A DNA stretch of 18,002 nt from an uncultured Collinsella sp. (GTDB lineage: Bacteria > Actinomycetota > Coriobacteriia > Coriobacteriales > Coriobacteriaceae): the NCBI GenBank assembly GCA_902467875.1, contig CABQWP010000045.1, positions 1 through 18,002 of the forward strand, read 5' to 3'. The first letter of the stretch is position 1, and every line of letters starts with the position of its first letter. The notes under the pieces are model-generated. The model did no database searches, was not told where the DNA came from, and worked only from the letters and a program-made list of their open reading frames with translations. The translations under genes were made by a program, and so were the position numbers. Shown here in pieces: positions 8,337-14,599 of the stretch.

Positions 8337-8352
8337 TAATGCAAGCGCATTA
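8337..8352. promoter_or_regulatory. Inverted repeat overlapping the hydrolase -10
   Basis: TAATGC (8337-8342) and GCATTA (8347-8352) form a perfect 6-bp inverted repeat around AAGC. The right arm overlaps the predicted -10 hexamer of the hydrolase promoter, so it could be a third regulator site or an mRNA hairpin near the 5' end. Confidence 0.35.
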
Positions 8353-8377
8353 TGGACGTTCGCCGTTGATGCGTCAA
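8349..8377 (-). promoter_or_regulatory. Promoter of the alpha/beta hydrolase gene
   Basis: Read on the - strand, TTGACG (8377-8372) and CATAAT (8354-8349) are separated by exactly 17 bases, an excellent vegetative-type promoter. The -35 box lies inside inverted-repeat box B. Confidence 0.65.
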
Positions 8378-8378
8378 C
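8365..8378. promoter_or_regulatory. Inverted-repeat box B (putative operator over the -35)
   Basis: GTTGATGCGTCAAC has perfect GTTGA/TCAAC half-sites and is nearly the same as box A 45 bases away (consensus GTTRATRCRTCAAC). It covers the hydrolase -35 box. The pair resembles a dimer-binding operator set of a helix-turn-helix regulator not encoded in this window. Confidence 0.5.
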
Positions 8379-8428
8379 AGGCAAAGAATGGGTAAACAAA
8401 GGGTCACGTATAGTGCAAATTTCGCACG

Positions 8429-8458
8429 TACCCAGACGCTTTGATATAGTGTTGAGAA
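8429..8458 (+). promoter_or_regulatory. Candidate promoter of the hemolysin III gene
   Basis: A TTCGCA-like -35 and a TATAGT -10 about 18 bases apart precede the + strand gene. The -10 is good, the -35 is weak, and the hexamer boundaries are approximate. Confidence 0.4.
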
Positions 8459-8485
8459 CTCTTTACGTTGGAGGATGTAACCGGC

Positions 8486-9169
8486 ATGTCCGATTCGAGC
8501 GACAGTTCTAAGCCGCGACCCAAGACCGCGGCCGTTCCACACTACACGGTGGGTGAGGAGATCATGAACTCCGTCACCCATGGTGTCGGCTGCCTGCTGG
8601 GTATCGCGGGCCTGGTGCTCCTGATCGTATTCGCCGCCCTGCGCGGCGGAGGCCCGGCCCACATGGCCGCGGCAATTGTCTACGGCGTCAGCATTATCCT
8701 CGAATACCTAGCCTCCACGCTCTACCACGCGATTCAGCCCGCGCGCGCCAAGCGCGTGTTTCGCATCATCGACCACAGCTGCATCTACCTGCTCATTGCG
8801 GGCAGCTATACGCCGTTTTGCCTCATCACGCTCGCAAACGACGGCGGCGCTGTGCTGTTCTTTGCCGTATGGGCCATCGCCATTATCGGCATCGCCCTCG
8901 AGTGCTTTATGCGCGAGCGCCAGCCGCATTGGGTAAGCGGCCTGGTCTATCTGCTGATGGGCTGGCTCGTTGTCTTTAAGCTGCCCGAGCTCGTGGCGCT
9001 GCTCAACCCCGTGGCACTTGCCCTGCTCGCCGTCGGCGGCGTGTGCTACACCGCGGGCGTGCCGTTCTATATCGCCAAAAACGTGCGCTATCTTCACAGC
9101 GTGTTTCACCTGTGGGTACTCGCCGGCAGCATCTTCCAGTTCATGGCGGTGATCCTCTTCGTAATCTAG
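8486..9169 (+). CDS. trhA: Hemolysin III / PAQR family membrane protein
   Basis: This is a 227-residue, seven-helix membrane protein. The family's metal-site residues are all visible: EIMNSVTHG (25-33), the Ser77/His81 pair in STLYH, His97 in IIDHSCIYLLIAGSYTPF (94-111), and the C-terminal His204/His208 in HSVFH. PAQR proteins use a Ser-Asp-three-His zinc site and are predicted membrane hydrolases. Bacterial members were named hemolysin III and are linked to membrane lipid homeostasis; one is called TrhA. ATG 8486 is chosen, with GGAGG (8470-8474) upstream at a rather long 11-base distance. The gene is divergent from the hydrolase gene. The family call is firm, the cellular role is not, and the gene symbol is only by family. 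Confidence 0.88.
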   Translation: MSDSSDSSKPRPKTAAVPHYTVGEEIMNSVTHGVGCLLGIAGLVLLIVFAALRGGGPAHMAAAIVYGVSIILEYLASTLYHAIQPARAKRVFRIIDHSCIYLLIAGSYTPFCLITLANDGGAVLFFAVWAIAIIGIALECFMRERQPHWVSGLVYLLMGWLVVFKLPELVALLNPVALALLAVGGVCYTAGVPFYIAKNVRYLHSVFHLWVLAGSIFQFMAVILFVI

Positions 9170-9211
9170 CGACCACGCCAGCGCCCGTGCCCCGCTCGGT
9201 CGCCAGTGCAA

Positions 9212-9240
9212 TTGCCGTATCAGCCGTCAACGTTTTAATC
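9212..9240 (+). promoter_or_regulatory. Weak candidate promoter of the CNNM/CorC gene
   Basis: TTGCCG (9212-9217) and TTAATC (9235-9240) have a 17-base spacer in the 107-base gap. The -10 match is poor. No terminator is visible after the hemolysin III gene, so co-transcription with it is possible. Confidence 0.28.
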
Positions 9241-9276
9241 CGACATCCCGAATCTTGGAGGTTCGAGAAACTCCCG

Positions 9277-10650
9277 ATGGACATAACCATCTCCCTTATC
9301 ACCACCCTCGTTTTGACCCTCATCAACGGCTACTTCTCTATGTCCGAGATGGCGCTCACCACGGCCAAGCGCGCCGTGCTGGAGCACGAGGCCGAGGAAG
9401 GCGACAAGCGCGCCGAGCGTGCCATTAAGCTGGCTGCCGACTCCGACCAGCTGCTCGCCACCATCCAGGTCGCCATCACGCTCGTGGGCTTCGCCTCGTC
9501 CGCCGTCGCCTCGACGAGTCTGTCCGACCCGCTCGCCACGTGGCTCATGAGCTTTGGCATCGCGCCGCTCTCCGCCATCGCGCGCGGCCTGGCGCCGGTC
9601 ATCATCACCGTCGCGGTCGCCTTCGTGTCCATTGTGATCGGCGAGCTTGTGCCCAAGCGCATCGGCCTGTCCAACGCCGAAGGCGTGTCCAAGCAGGTTG
9701 TGGGGACGTTGTCGTTTTTCCAAAAGATCGCCCGTCCGCTCGTGTGGCTGACCGGTGCTTGCTCCGATGGCCTGGCCCGCATCCTGCGCATCAAGAGTGC
9801 CGACGACCGCCAGAACGTCTCGGAAGAAGAGATCAAGTACATGGTCTCGGAGCAGGACGACCTGCTCGACGAGGAAAAGCGCATGATCCACGAGATCTTC
9901 GACCTGGGCGACACCGTTGCCCGCGAGGTCATGGTGCCGCGCGTGGACACCACCATGTGCGAGGACGACGAGACGGTCGCCGACGTGCTGTCCACCATGC
10001 GCCAGACCGGCTTTAGCCGCATCCCCGTCTATCACGAGGATCCCGACAACGTCGCCGGCATCGCGCACATCAAGGACCTGATTCAGCCCGCGCTCGACGG
10101 CAAGGGCGACCAGCCCATCGCCGGCTTTTTGCGCGACGCCACCTTTGTGCCCGACACCAAAGACATCCTGCCGCTGCTGTCCGAGATGCAGACCTCGCAC
10201 GACCAGATCGTGGTGGTCGTGGACGAGTACGGCGGCACGGCCGGCATCATCACCATCGAGGACATCGTCGAGGAGATCGTCGGCGAGATCGAGGACGAGT
10301 TCGACCCCGACAACAAGTATCTCACGCGCCTTTCGCGCCGCGAGTGGCTCGTTGATGGGCGTTTTTCGTGCGATGACGCGATTGAGCTTGGTTGGCCGCT
10401 CGAGGAAAGCGATGATTATGAGACCATCGCCGGCTGGATTTTGGAGCTTTGCGACTCGGTGCCCGACATCGGAGAGGTGTTTGAGGTTGCGGGGTACAAG
10501 TTTAAAGTGCAGTCGATGCGTGGCCAGCGCATCTCGCTCATTCGCGTGATCGCTCCGGCCGAAACCGATAAGAAGGATTCCGAGTCTTCGGTAGACGAGC
10601 CGACGACGTCGGGTGCGGGTTCCGCGAATCCGCACGACGGCGACGAGTAG
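9277..10650 (+). CDS. CNNM/CorC (HlyC) family transporter with CBS pair
   Basis: This 457-residue protein has the full family architecture. A DUF21/CNNM membrane domain (about 1-170) carries TLINGYFSMSEMAL (14-27) and the conserved GELVPKRIGL (122-131). A CBS pair follows (about 215-335; VMVPRVDTTMCEDDETVADV at 218-237). Next come DEYGGTAGIITIEDIVEEIV (316-335) and a C-terminal CorC_HlyC domain (about 347-427) that is typical of regulatory or nucleotide-sensing tails. Family members handle Mg2+ efflux, Na+/Mg2+ exchange or cobalt resistance. The tail after residue 430 is polar low complexity. ATG 9277 fits the domain start; the nearest GGAGG lies 15 bases upstream, so the ribosome-binding site is weak. 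The window therefore holds both a candidate Mg2+ efflux protein and, at 14600-17715, a candidate uptake pair. Confidence 0.92.
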   Translation: MDITISLITTLVLTLINGYFSMSEMALTTAKRAVLEHEAEEGDKRAERAIKLAADSDQLLATIQVAITLVGFASSAVASTSLSDPLATWLMSFGIAPLSAIARGLAPVIITVAVAFVSIVIGELVPKRIGLSNAEGVSKQVVGTLSFFQKIARPLVWLTGACSDGLARILRIKSADDRQNVSEEEIKYMVSEQDDLLDEEKRMIHEIFDLGDTVAREVMVPRVDTTMCEDDETVADVLSTMRQTGFSRIPVYHEDPDNVAGIAHIKDLIQPALDGKGDQPIAGFLRDATFVPDTKDILPLLSEMQTSHDQIVVVVDEYGGTAGIITIEDIVEEIVGEIEDEFDPDNKYLTRLSRREWLVDGRFSCDDAIELGWPLEESDDYETIAGWILELCDSVPDIGEVFEVAGYKFKVQSMRGQRISLIRVIAPAETDKKDSESSVDEPTTSGAGSANPHDGDE

Positions 10651-10674
10651 GACAAGGAAGAGTAGGGGAGAGTT

Positions 10675-11508
10675 ATGGCAGGCCTGTTCAACATCCTTAA
10701 GGTCACCGTCAGCGAGGACAAGATCTGCGCGCATGTGCTGGTGAACCCCGGCATGCCGCTCATGACCTCGGAGGACATCGAGGCTACGGCGCGCGTGTAC
10801 TACCTGGTGCCCGCGATTGCCAAGCACCTGTGCCTGGGCGATTCCGGCCGCGAGTTCCAGGACTGCATGGGTCAGACCGAGCTCTGCCATCTGCTGGAGC
10901 ACGTGACGGTCGAGCTCATGAACGAGACCGGGCTTGCCGGCAGCATCTCGTGCGGCCGCACGCGCGTAAGCGAGCACGACGAGCGCGTTTTTGAGGTTGA
11001 GCTTTCGTGCCCCGACGACGCGCTGGCCATCGGTGCGCTGTCTTCGGCCACCTTTATGATGGACTGGGCGTACCTGCACGCCGACCAGCCTGCCCCCGAC
11101 GTGGAAGGCACGGTCGCGGGCCTGCGCAACCTGGTGCTGGGCATGCGCGCCGAGGCCGAGGGCAAGGATCCTCACGAGGCCGTCGCCGCTGCGAACGGCG
11201 AAGATGCTGCCGAGGACGAGGGCGCTGACGAGGGCGATGTGCCGGTCGACGCCGAGCCCGTTGTCGATGCGACCGCCGAGCCCGTTCCCGCCGAGCCCCA
11301 GGGCGTCCCCAACTTTGACGACGAGCCCCAGGTGACGATTGATACCGAGGGCGCGGTTGCCGAGAACCACGAGGCCTCCGCTGCCGTCTTTGGCGGTGCG
11401 GCGACGGTTCCGGCAGGACCTGCGCATGAGGGCGGTCTGCCGCTCGTGGACGGCGCCGGCGAGGACCCGGGTGCCACGGTGGCCATGCCGGCTATGCCCC
11501 AGGAGTAG
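10675..11508 (+). CDS. Free-standing cyanophycin-synthetase N-domain-like protein
   Basis: This is a 277-residue soluble protein with no signal peptide. Residues about 1-160 are folded-looking, and 165-277 are a low-complexity Ala/Glu/Asp/Pro tail. HLLEHVTVELMNETG (72-86), CGRTR (93-97) and the following VFEVELSCPDDALAIGALSS (105-124) strongly recall the N-terminal domain of cyanophycin synthetase CphA (EHVALELQ...GRTR...VFEY). The ATP-grasp and Mur-ligase-like domains of CphA are absent here. The domain alone cannot polymerise amino acids, so this is probably a binding or scaffold protein. ATG 10675 follows GGGGAG (10665-10670), 24 bases after the CorC gene, which suggests an operon. The similarity is recalled from memory and needs a profile search. 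The function is unknown. Confidence 0.65.
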   Translation: MAGLFNILKVTVSEDKICAHVLVNPGMPLMTSEDIEATARVYYLVPAIAKHLCLGDSGREFQDCMGQTELCHLLEHVTVELMNETGLAGSISCGRTRVSEHDERVFEVELSCPDDALAIGALSSATFMMDWAYLHADQPAPDVEGTVAGLRNLVLGMRAEAEGKDPHEAVAAANGEDAAEDEGADEGDVPVDAEPVVDATAEPVPAEPQGVPNFDDEPQVTIDTEGAVAENHEASAAVFGGAATVPAGPAHEGGLPLVDGAGEDPGATVAMPAMPQE

Positions 11509-11587
11509 GCCTAGGCGTTTATCACCATCACATACCTGCGCCTTTGCCGTACGCAGATGAGCGGAGCGGCAAGTGATGCGCTGCGGG

Positions 11588-11627
11588 TATAATGGACAGC
11601 ATTCAAACGGTGGGCACCGACGTGCCC
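11588..11627 (+). promoter_or_regulatory. TATAAT promoter element and 5' hairpin of the ytxH-like gene
   Basis: A consensus -10 TATAAT lies at 11588-11593, but no good -35 is visible. About 18 bases downstream GGGCAC (11612-11617) pairs with GTGCCC (11622-11627) around CGAC. This puts a 6-bp hairpin in the leader just before the ribosome-binding site AGGAG (11630-11634). Confidence 0.5.
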
Positions 11628-11644
11628 GCAGGAGAGGAATGATC

Positions 11645-12034
11645 ATGGGTAAGACTTTCAGCTTTGTCTCCGGCGCACTTTTTGGTGCCGCTGCCGGCGC
11701 TATTGTCGGCGTTGCTCTGGCCCCGCGCTCGGGCGCCGAGACCCGCGCCATGGCTGCCGATATCGCCAACGACGCCTGGGACAATATGCGCGACACCTAC
11801 GAGCACAGCGCCGAGGAGGCCCGTGCTGCGGTGAATGACTTTGGCCCGATGGTCGACGCCAAGACCGACGACCTGCGCGCCAAGGTCGACCTGGCCCGCG
11901 AGCGCATGGACCAGCTGCGCGAGCAGCTCAACGACGCCATTTCGGGCGGCAACGTGACGCCTGCCGCCGACGTCGTGGTCGAAAACGCCGTCGAGGCTGA
12001 TACCGAGGCTGCGGAGCCCTCGACCGAGGCATAA
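11645..12034 (+). CDS. YtxH-like small membrane protein
   Basis: This is a 129-residue protein. The N-terminal hydrophobic stretch with FVSGALFGAAAGAIVGVALA (residues 7-26) followed by PRSG (27-30) is the hallmark of the YtxH family (gas-vesicle-protein-like annotation). A long amphipathic helical region (about 35-100) with heptad-like spacing and an acidic Ala/Glu tail follow. Family members are small envelope-associated proteins of unknown function, often stress-induced. ATG 11645 is used; an in-frame ATG at 11639 would add two residues, and AGGAG at 11630-11634 can serve either. Its stop overlaps the next start (TAATG), so the two proteins are probably made together. Confidence 0.75.
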   Translation: MGKTFSFVSGALFGAAAGAIVGVALAPRSGAETRAMAADIANDAWDNMRDTYEHSAEEARAAVNDFGPMVDAKTDDLRAKVDLARERMDQLREQLNDAISGGNVTPAADVVVENAVEADTEAAEPSTEA

Positions 12035-12789
12035 TGCGCGCCGGGGATTTTGTCGGCGCCAAGATCTATCGCAAGCCTACCGAGGACAAGCGCACCAAAA
12101 AGGACGGCACGCCGCGCAGCCCTAAAAAGCTCGGAAAGATTCGCTTTCCGGTCTTTACCCCGGGCGGTACGCGCGTGGTCGGCTTTATGGTCCGCCAGTC
12201 CGATATCGCGGGCATGATCGAGCGTCCCGACCGATTCGTAGCGCTCGACGCCATTGGTGTCTACGAGGGCGCCATTGCGGTCGATGACGTCAAGGACACG
12301 TACGATGCCGCCGCTGCCAAGCGCCTCGACATCAACCTGGACGATTGCATCATCTGGGTCGGTATGGACGTGCGCACGGAATCGGGCGACGTCGTGGGCT
12401 ATTGCTCGGACGTTGAGTTCAAGCCACGCTCGGGCATCGTGCAGGCATTCTATGTGACCGCCGGTGCTGCTTCGAGTATTTTGGTTGGTGACACGCAGGT
12501 GCCGCCGACGATGCTGCGCGGCTACGAGAACGGCGCGATGGTCGTCTCGGACGAGGTCAAGTCGCTCGGGTATTCGGGCGGTGCGGCTGCCAAGGCCGCC
12601 GAGGCCAGCGTCGTGGTGGGCGACAAGGTCAAAAAGGGCGCCAAGGTGCTCGACGACAAGGGATCGGTTGCCGTGGACAAGGGCAGTCGCGCACTGGGCA
12701 AGCAGCTCGGCAAGACGCGCGGCATGTTCAAGGCCTTTAAGGACGAATACCAAAAGGCGAGCGGAGGCTCGTCAAAAGCTACAAAATAG
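12034..12789 (+). CDS. PRC-barrel domain protein
   Basis: This 251-residue soluble protein appears to contain two PRC-barrel-like segments: about 33-80 (LGKIRFPVFTPGGTRVVGFM at 33-52) and about 107-172 (IIWVGMDVRTESGDVVGYCS at 106-125). A basic Lys/Ala/Gly-rich C-terminal region (about 183-251) follows and may bind membrane, RNA or protein partners. PRC barrels occur in RimM, in photosynthetic reaction centre subunit H and in many small regulatory proteins. The start ATG overlaps the preceding stop by one base, so translation is coupled to the YtxH-like protein. An upstream sequence rich in purines is absent, which supports coupling. The function is unknown. A similar PRC-type module starts the MgtE-like protein at 14600. 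Confidence 0.68.
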   Translation: MRAGDFVGAKIYRKPTEDKRTKKDGTPRSPKKLGKIRFPVFTPGGTRVVGFMVRQSDIAGMIERPDRFVALDAIGVYEGAIAVDDVKDTYDAAAAKRLDINLDDCIIWVGMDVRTESGDVVGYCSDVEFKPRSGIVQAFYVTAGAASSILVGDTQVPPTMLRGYENGAMVVSDEVKSLGYSGGAAAKAAEASVVVGDKVKKGAKVLDDKGSVAVDKGSRALGKQLGKTRGMFKAFKDEYQKASGGSSKATK

Positions 12790-12810
12790 CGACGTACCAA
12801 ATGATGGGAG

Positions 12811-12840
12811 GCAAGCCGGAGACCTGTTGCTCCGGCTTGC
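12811..12840 (+). terminator. Intrinsic terminator-like hairpin after the PRC-barrel gene
   Basis: A perfect 11-bp stem (GCAAGCCGGAG 12811-12821 with its complement 12830-12840) encloses an 8-base loop and is followed by TGTGTTTA. The U-tract is short, so termination may be partial. The next gene starts 21 bases later with no obvious promoter between. Confidence 0.6.
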
Positions 12841-12861
12841 TGTGTTTATGGGGGAGGGCAC

Positions 12862-14268
12862 ATGCGCCAAAACGGATCCAACTTAAACGGGCGTTCGGGT
12901 GCGCGTCCGACGGCGCGCCGCGATCTGGGGCAGCTGCCCAGCGGTCAGCGCAAGCGTCACCGTAAGCCCGGCGCGATGTACCTCAACCATAGCCGTGGGT
13001 TTAGCGATCGCAGTGCGCGCATCGGCAACAGCCGTACGCCCCGTCGTTCGTCTCGCCTGCCCTACGCGCTCATCGCCGTGGGTTGCGCGCTCGTGCTGTT
13101 TATCGCTGCCGTCGTGGGCTACGTCAACCGCAGCGTGGACGTGGAGCTCAACGGCCAGAAGACCGCGGTGCGCGTGGGCTCTACGCTACAAAACCTCATC
13201 GACGACCAGGAGTTGACTGACACCTACGACGCAGGCGACCTGCTGGCCGTCGATGACAGCGTGCTCAAGCGCCATGGGGGCGAAAAGCTGTCGGTGAAGG
13301 TCGACGGCAAGCGCGTGAAGCAGGGCAAATGGGATAGCCGCGAACTCGAGGGCGGCGAGAAGGTGACGGTCAAGGATGGCCGTAACACTTACGAGAAGCA
13401 CGAGGTTCAGGCTACGGTTATCGAGCCCAAGCTCAAGGTCGAGGGCACGGGCGCTATCGAGTATGTGCAGACATGGGGTGTCCAGGGCCGATCCGAGGTG
13501 TGGGTTGGTGAGCAGTCAGGCAAGACGCAAGACCGCGGCGAGGTTGTGCCCGCCACCGATTGCGTTGTTGCGTGCGCCAGCGTGGCGCCCAAGGGCAACA
13601 AAAAGTACGTGGCACTGACGTTTGACGAGGGTCCGAGCGGCGCCACCAAACAGATCTTGCAGGTGCTCAAGGAAAAGGGCGTCACCGCGACGTTCTTCCT
13701 TTCGGGCGATGCGGCCGAGGCCTCGCCTGCCACGGCCAAGGCGATTGTCGACGCCGGGTGCGAGATCGGATCCAACAGCTACAGCGACGATTCGCTCAAG
13801 GGTCAGGACCGTGAGGCGGTACGCGAACAGATCACGAAAGGCACCGATGCGATTAAGTCGGCGACCGGCGTGAAGACGATGCTGCTGCGTGCTCCCTACG
13901 CTGCCTTTGACGAGCAAAACTGGATTGATGCGATGGACCTGGTCTCCGCCGTGGTCTCGTGGAATATTGACTCGGGCGACTGGCTGCTCAACGGTGCCGA
14001 CGAGCAGGTCTCGACGGTGCTCGATTCGGTGACGCCGGGCAATATCGTGCTGCTCACCGATAGAGACGAATGCGCCGAGCAGACGCTCGAGGCGCTGCCG
14101 CAGATTATCGACGGCCTCATTGCCGACGGCTACAAGATCGTGACGCTCAGCGACCTGGTCAAGACGGACACGTCGCTGAGCAAAAAGCTCACCTCGCTGA
14201 CGAAGGTCACCATGCCCAAGGACGCCGTGTTCCCCCAGCTTGCTGAGGACGACGACACCACGGAGTAG
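12862..14268 (+). CDS. Membrane-anchored NodB-fold protein, probable inactive polysaccharide deacetylase
   Basis: This 468-residue protein has a long basic cytosolic N-terminus (1-66), one transmembrane helix (about 67-88), a YabE/DUF348-like ubiquitin-fold region (about 92-172) and a C-terminal NodB domain (about 245-435). The NodB motifs can be followed but key residues differ. Motif 1 is TFDEGP (253-258) instead of TFDDGP. Motif 2 is IGSNSYSDD (302-310), where both metal-binding histidines are replaced (Asn305, Asp309). Motif 3 is RAPY (343-346) and motif 4 is DSGDW (370-374). Motif 5 is IVLLTD (395-400), with Thr399 in place of the catalytic His. The first Asp255 remains. With the Asp-His-His metal triad gone it is unlikely to deacetylate peptidoglycan by the usual route and may bind glycans or a partner instead. 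ATG 12862 follows GGGAGGG (12852-12858). Confidence 0.85.
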   Translation: MRQNGSNLNGRSGARPTARRDLGQLPSGQRKRHRKPGAMYLNHSRGFSDRSARIGNSRTPRRSSRLPYALIAVGCALVLFIAAVVGYVNRSVDVELNGQKTAVRVGSTLQNLIDDQELTDTYDAGDLLAVDDSVLKRHGGEKLSVKVDGKRVKQGKWDSRELEGGEKVTVKDGRNTYEKHEVQATVIEPKLKVEGTGAIEYVQTWGVQGRSEVWVGEQSGKTQDRGEVVPATDCVVACASVAPKGNKKYVALTFDEGPSGATKQILQVLKEKGVTATFFLSGDAAEASPATAKAIVDAGCEIGSNSYSDDSLKGQDREAVREQITKGTDAIKSATGVKTMLLRAPYAAFDEQNWIDAMDLVSAVVSWNIDSGDWLLNGADEQVSTVLDSVTPGNIVLLTDRDECAEQTLEALPQIIDGLIADGYKIVTLSDLVKTDTSLSKKLTSLTKVTMPKDAVFPQLAEDDDTTE

Positions 14269-14276
14269 TCATTGGG
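14266..14276 (-). repeat. Truncated inverted copy of the hairpin repeat
   Basis: TAGTCATTGGG equals the first 11 bases of the reverse complement of the neighbouring hairpin repeat (14277-14305). The two abut directly and produce a TAGTCATT direct repeat (14266-14273, 14277-14284). The deacetylase-like stop codon TAG is the first three bases of this fragment. Confidence 0.4.
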
Positions 14277-14305
14277 TAGTCATTTAAGAACGTCCCCAAT
14301 GACTA
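14277..14305. repeat. Small hairpin repeat, copy 3
   Basis: An 8-bp perfect stem (TAGTCATT 14277-14284 with AATGACTA 14298-14305) encloses the 13-base loop TAAGAACGTCCCC. Loop length and core match copies 1 and 2 more than 8 kb away. It lies just after a stop codon, like the cluster at 5758-5879, which also lies between genes. Confidence 0.75.
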
Positions 14306-14379
14306 TGTCACGGATGCGTCAGTGTTTGGTATGCCTGCAATGTGCAGCGCATAAATTCGATGCCGCAGGGCGATGCTGA

Positions 14380-14388
14380 TGCTATAGT
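14380..14388 (+). promoter_or_regulatory. Extended -10 promoter for the metal-transport unit
   Basis: TGCTATAGT (14380-14388) is an extended -10 element (TGn plus TATAGT). No convincing -35 is present at 17 bases, which extended -10 promoters tolerate. Transcription would begin near 14395 and give a leader of about 205 bases. Confidence 0.45.
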
Positions 14389-14394
14389 TACTGC

Positions 14395-14599
14395 GGTTAA
14401 TGAAGGTCAAGAGAAAGGCTACAGGTGAAATCCAAACCTCGACCATACAGTCGATGACCCCATGCAGGTGCTTTTTGCGCATGCACGGGGTGTAAGCGTC
14501 GAGCGGCGTGCCGCCCGCGCATGCGTATACATATCCAGAAGCCCACGGAGCGTGCGCCATCACGGCCGCAGCCCGAAGGAATAATGATGGGGAGCACCA
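14395..14599 (+). other. Structured 5' leader, candidate riboswitch-like region
   Basis: No gene lies here. The leader contains a 15-position hairpin with two mismatches and a UUUUU loop (14457-14471 with 14477-14491), an enclosing 6-bp helix (CTCGAC 14438-14443 with GTCGAG 14498-14503) and a further 7-bp helix (14517-14523 with 14551-14557). GGTGCTTTTT (14467-14476) in the apical part of the main hairpin is also complementary, with four G-U pairs, to GGGGAGCACC (14589-14598), which is the ribosome-binding site and spacer of the next gene. The two pairings exclude each other. I do not see the conserved segments of the M-box Mg2+ riboswitch as I remember them. A regulatory role is inference. 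Confidence 0.4.

Noticed and set aside
9710..9730. GTGGGGACGTTGTCG inside the CorC gene as another hairpin-repeat copy
   Set aside because: It shares only the GGGGACGTT string, has no flanking complementary stem and is plain coding sequence.
9235..11796. An 853-residue open frame on the - strand
   Set aside because: It runs opposite the well-supported CorC and CphA-N-like genes, has low-complexity composition and lacks a sensible start context.
14395..14560. Resemblance to a cobalamin riboswitch (GGTGAAATCC followed by a CAGT)
   Set aside because: Only the short GGTGAAATCC core matches. The flanking GGGAA, CCGC..CTGT and closing segments are missing or altered, and the gene downstream is not cobalamin-related.
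14395..14599. M-box (ykoK) Mg2+ riboswitch upstream of the MgtE-like gene
   Set aside because: I looked for the conserved segments I remember (GGTGAGGCTCCT, GACGCCAA, GGGTCAACAG) and did not find them. A covariance scan would settle this.
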